A DNA stretch of 6,817 nucleotides from the NCBI GenBank assembly GCA_026417425.1, contig JAOADF010000150.1, positions 1-6,817 of the forward strand, read 5' to 3'. Shown here one piece after another: positions 5,513 to 6,817 of the stretch. The stretch comes from Dictyoglomaceae bacterium. Its GTDB lineage: Bacteria > Dictyoglomota > Dictyoglomia > Dictyoglomales > Dictyoglomaceae. Numbering within the stretch: position 1 is the first letter of the stretch; each line of letters opens with the position of its first letter. Position numbers and translations under genes: made by a program. A model generated the notes under the pieces. That model saw only the letters and a list, made by a program, of their open reading frames with translations, did not search any database and was not told the origin of the DNA.

Positions 5513-6097
5513 ATGGGACTTTCAAAGGGACTAATTCAGGTATATACCGGAGATGGAAAGGGTAAAACTACAGCTGCCTTAGGACAAGCATTAAGGAGTG
5601 TGGGACATGGACTTTCCATACTTTTTGTACAATTTGTAAAAGGCAATAGCTTTACAGGAGAGATTTTCTCTACAAAATATCTTACTAATTTTATTCTCTG
5701 GCAATTTGGAAGAGATTGTAAATTTTCTTCCGCCATAAGAGACAATATTATTTCCTGTATTGAATGTGGAGAATGTTTCATTGGTAAAGAAGGTCCTACG
5801 GATCTTGATAGAGAGATTTTAGCTAAAGGATGGGAAAAAGTAAAAAAGGAAATCTACAATCAAAAATTTGATATTGTCATTTTAGATGAGATAACCTTGG
5901 CAATTCATTTTAAACTCATTCCTTTAAAAGAAGTGATAGAAGTATTAAAGAATAAACCTTCTTCCATAGAGATAATATTAACGGGAAGAAATATGCCTGA
6001 AGAAATTTTATCAATAGCAAATCTTATAACGGAGATGAAAGAGATTAAACATCCCTTTAAAGAAGGTATTTCCGCACGTTGGGGAATAGAATATTAA
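5513..6097 (+). CDS. Cob(I)yrinic acid a,c-diamide / cob(I)alamin adenosyltransferase, CobO/BtuR (CobA) family
   Basis: This ATP-dependent enzyme attaches the 5'-deoxyadenosyl group to Co(I) corrinoids, giving adenosylcobalamin. The 194-residue length fits the family. Residues 7-30 (LIQVYTGDGKGKTTAALG onward) hold the P-loop. FVQFVKG (38-44), VILDEITLAI (122-131), ILTGRNMPEE (155-164), ITEMKEIKHPF (172-182) and the terminal ARWGIEY are all family signatures. Between the FGR motif (65-67) and the GPTDLD helix start (94-99) sits a segment with four cysteines, C69 and C82-x2-C85-x2-C88, which looks like an insertion relative to BtuR. It is the last gene of the operon, 9 bases after serA. Unlike its neighbours it has no Shine-Dalgarno sequence before the ATG (AAATTTTAC precedes it), so it may depend on translation arriving from serA. 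Its stop overlaps the stop of the convergent gene. Confidence 0.93.
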   Translation: MGLSKGLIQVYTGDGKGKTTAALGQALRSVGHGLSILFVQFVKGNSFTGEIFSTKYLTNFILWQFGRDCKFSSAIRDNIISCIECGECFIGKEGPTDLDREILAKGWEKVKKEIYNQKFDIVILDEITLAIHFKLIPLKEVIEVLKNKPSSIEIILTGRNMPEEILSIANLITEMKEIKHPFKEGISARWGIEY

Positions 6098-6816
6098 AAT
6101 CTAATACTTCCCGTTAATTTATATTGTTGTTTTTCTCCCTCATCAGGATTTATAAAGGGAGCTAATAATGTTGCAAAATCAATATAAAGAATATTCAATT
6201 TTAATCCTAAGCCTAAGGTGTAATTTAGTGGATTGGTAACATCTCCTATAGATCCCCATCTTAAAGCTATAAAGTCTCCAAACCACTGCTCTAATCCAAA
6301 TCTTAAATAATTCCAGGTATTTTCTTTACCTACTTTTTCCACATCCACTAAATCAATGAATAAGTTTGTCCCATCAAAGGGCTTCAAACTTAGTCCTACT
6401 GCATATCCTTGTGGCAATGTTACCAAGATTTCTTTTTCTGAATATCTTTTAAAATTAAGTCCATATCCTACAATTCCTACCCTAATATTTCCCCAAAGAT
6501 TTAATAAAATCCCTAGGTTTCCTTTTAATATATCTCTTTCACCTTCTACATATTGGAAGCTTGTGCCTATATATATATGAGAAGTTAAGGGAAAGGCAAG
6601 AGCAGTTTTCCAATTCTTAAAAATATAAGAATTATTATCTTTGTTATACATTAAATCTACTGAAAGGGCGAAAAATGATGTCGAAGGATAAAAATAATTT
6701 AGTCTCAAATCAGGATTATCCTTTAAAGGATAATCGAAGGTTATGGAAAGCTGGGGAAACTTTTTTAGAACTAAGGTTGCTGGATTAAAAAAGTAAGTTT
6801 CTCCATTATTATCTAA
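6094..6816 (-). CDS. Probable outer-membrane beta-barrel protein (C-terminal part, cut by window edge)
   Basis: 240 residues are visible, and the frame stays open to the right edge, so the start is outside the window. TTG 6708 is in frame, but coding-like sequence continues upstream of it, so it is internal. The sequence is a series of short strands with alternating hydrophobic and polar residues, many aromatics, and Gly/Asn/Asp turns: for example FFALSVDLMY, TALAFPL, YIGTSFQYV, IRVGIVGYGLNF, YAVGLSLKPF, YTLGLGLKLN. It ends YKLTGSIRF with a terminal Phe, the C-terminal signal typical of barrels inserted by BamA. Near the left end of the visible part, FFNPATL resembles the NPA motif near the N-terminus of mature FadL/PorV/TraF-like barrels. 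I do not recognise the exact family. It implies a diderm envelope. The signal peptide would lie off-window. Confidence 0.75.
   Translation of the reverse strand, partial: LDNNGETYFFNPATLVLKKFPQLSITFDYPLKDNPDLRLNYFYPSTSFFALSVDLMYNKDNNSYIFKNWKTALAFPLTSHIYIGTSFQYVEGERDILKGNLGILLNLWGNIRVGIVGYGLNFKRYSEKEILVTLPQGYAVGLSLKPFDGTNLFIDLVDVEKVGKENTWNYLRFGLEQWFGDFIALRWGSIGDVTNPLNYTLGLGLKLNILYIDFATLLAPFINPDEGEKQQYKLTGSIRF
6714..6735. repeat. Perfect 22-base inverted repeat (palindrome)
   Basis: GATTATCCTTT (6714-6724) is followed directly by its exact reverse complement (6725-6735). It lies inside the beta-barrel coding sequence and encodes residues around DYPLKDNP. In RNA it could form a hairpin of about 9 pairs. 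Its function is unknown. Confidence 0.9.
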
Positions 6817-6817
6817 A

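Noticed and set aside
6706..6708. TTG as the true start of the beta-barrel gene
   Set aside because: The frame continues to the window edge with barrel-like sequence and an NPA motif, so this TTG is internal.

Overview
The window is AT-rich (roughly two-thirds A+T), gene-dense DNA from a bacterium. AGA and ATA codons are abundant, and nearly every gene has a strong AGGAGG-type ribosome binding site. A FabI-type fatty-acid enzyme, a tail-to-tail outer-membrane-like beta-barrel gene and a class V aminotransferase/SerA pair together suggest a diderm thermophile. My best guess from style and gene content is Dictyoglomus, with a Thermotogae-like organism as the alternative. This is recognition from memory, not a database result.

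Layout. (1) Bases 1-291, plus strand: the C-terminal end of a GGDEF diguanylate cyclase, cut by the left edge. (2) Bases 277-302: a terminator-like hairpin shared by two convergent genes. (3) Bases 307-2085, minus strand: a two-gene operon, fabI (enoyl-ACP reductase) followed after 9 bases by a Gfo/Idh/MocA dehydrogenase of inositol 2-dehydrogenase type. (4) Bases 2086-2259: a divergent intergenic region with overlapping candidate promoters on both strands and an RNA hairpin that would mask the ribosome binding site of the rightward operon. (5) Bases 2260-6097, plus strand: a tightly packed four-gene operon of a gamma-class carbonic anhydrase-like protein (apparently with a CTG start), a class V aminotransferase, full-length SerA with an ACT domain, and a CobO/BtuR corrinoid adenosyltransferase with an unusual cysteine cluster. 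(6) Bases 6094-6816, minus strand: the C-terminal 240 residues of a probable outer-membrane beta-barrel protein, cut by the right edge. Its stop codon interlocks with that of the adenosyltransferase gene.

How it works together. SerA and the aminotransferase supply the first two steps of the phosphorylated serine pathway (3-phosphoglycerate to phosphohydroxypyruvate to phosphoserine). The class V enzyme probably takes the place of a classical SerC. The carbonic anhydrase-like and cobalamin genes share the transcript without an obvious metabolic link. FabI makes saturated acyl-ACP for lipids, and its dehydrogenase partner has an uncertain substrate.

I see no mobile element, CRISPR array, RNA gene or clearly new multi-gene system. 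The most interesting signals are small: a non-canonical start behind a fourU-like hairpin, a perfect 22-base palindrome inside the barrel gene, and the Cys-rich insert in the adenosyltransferase.
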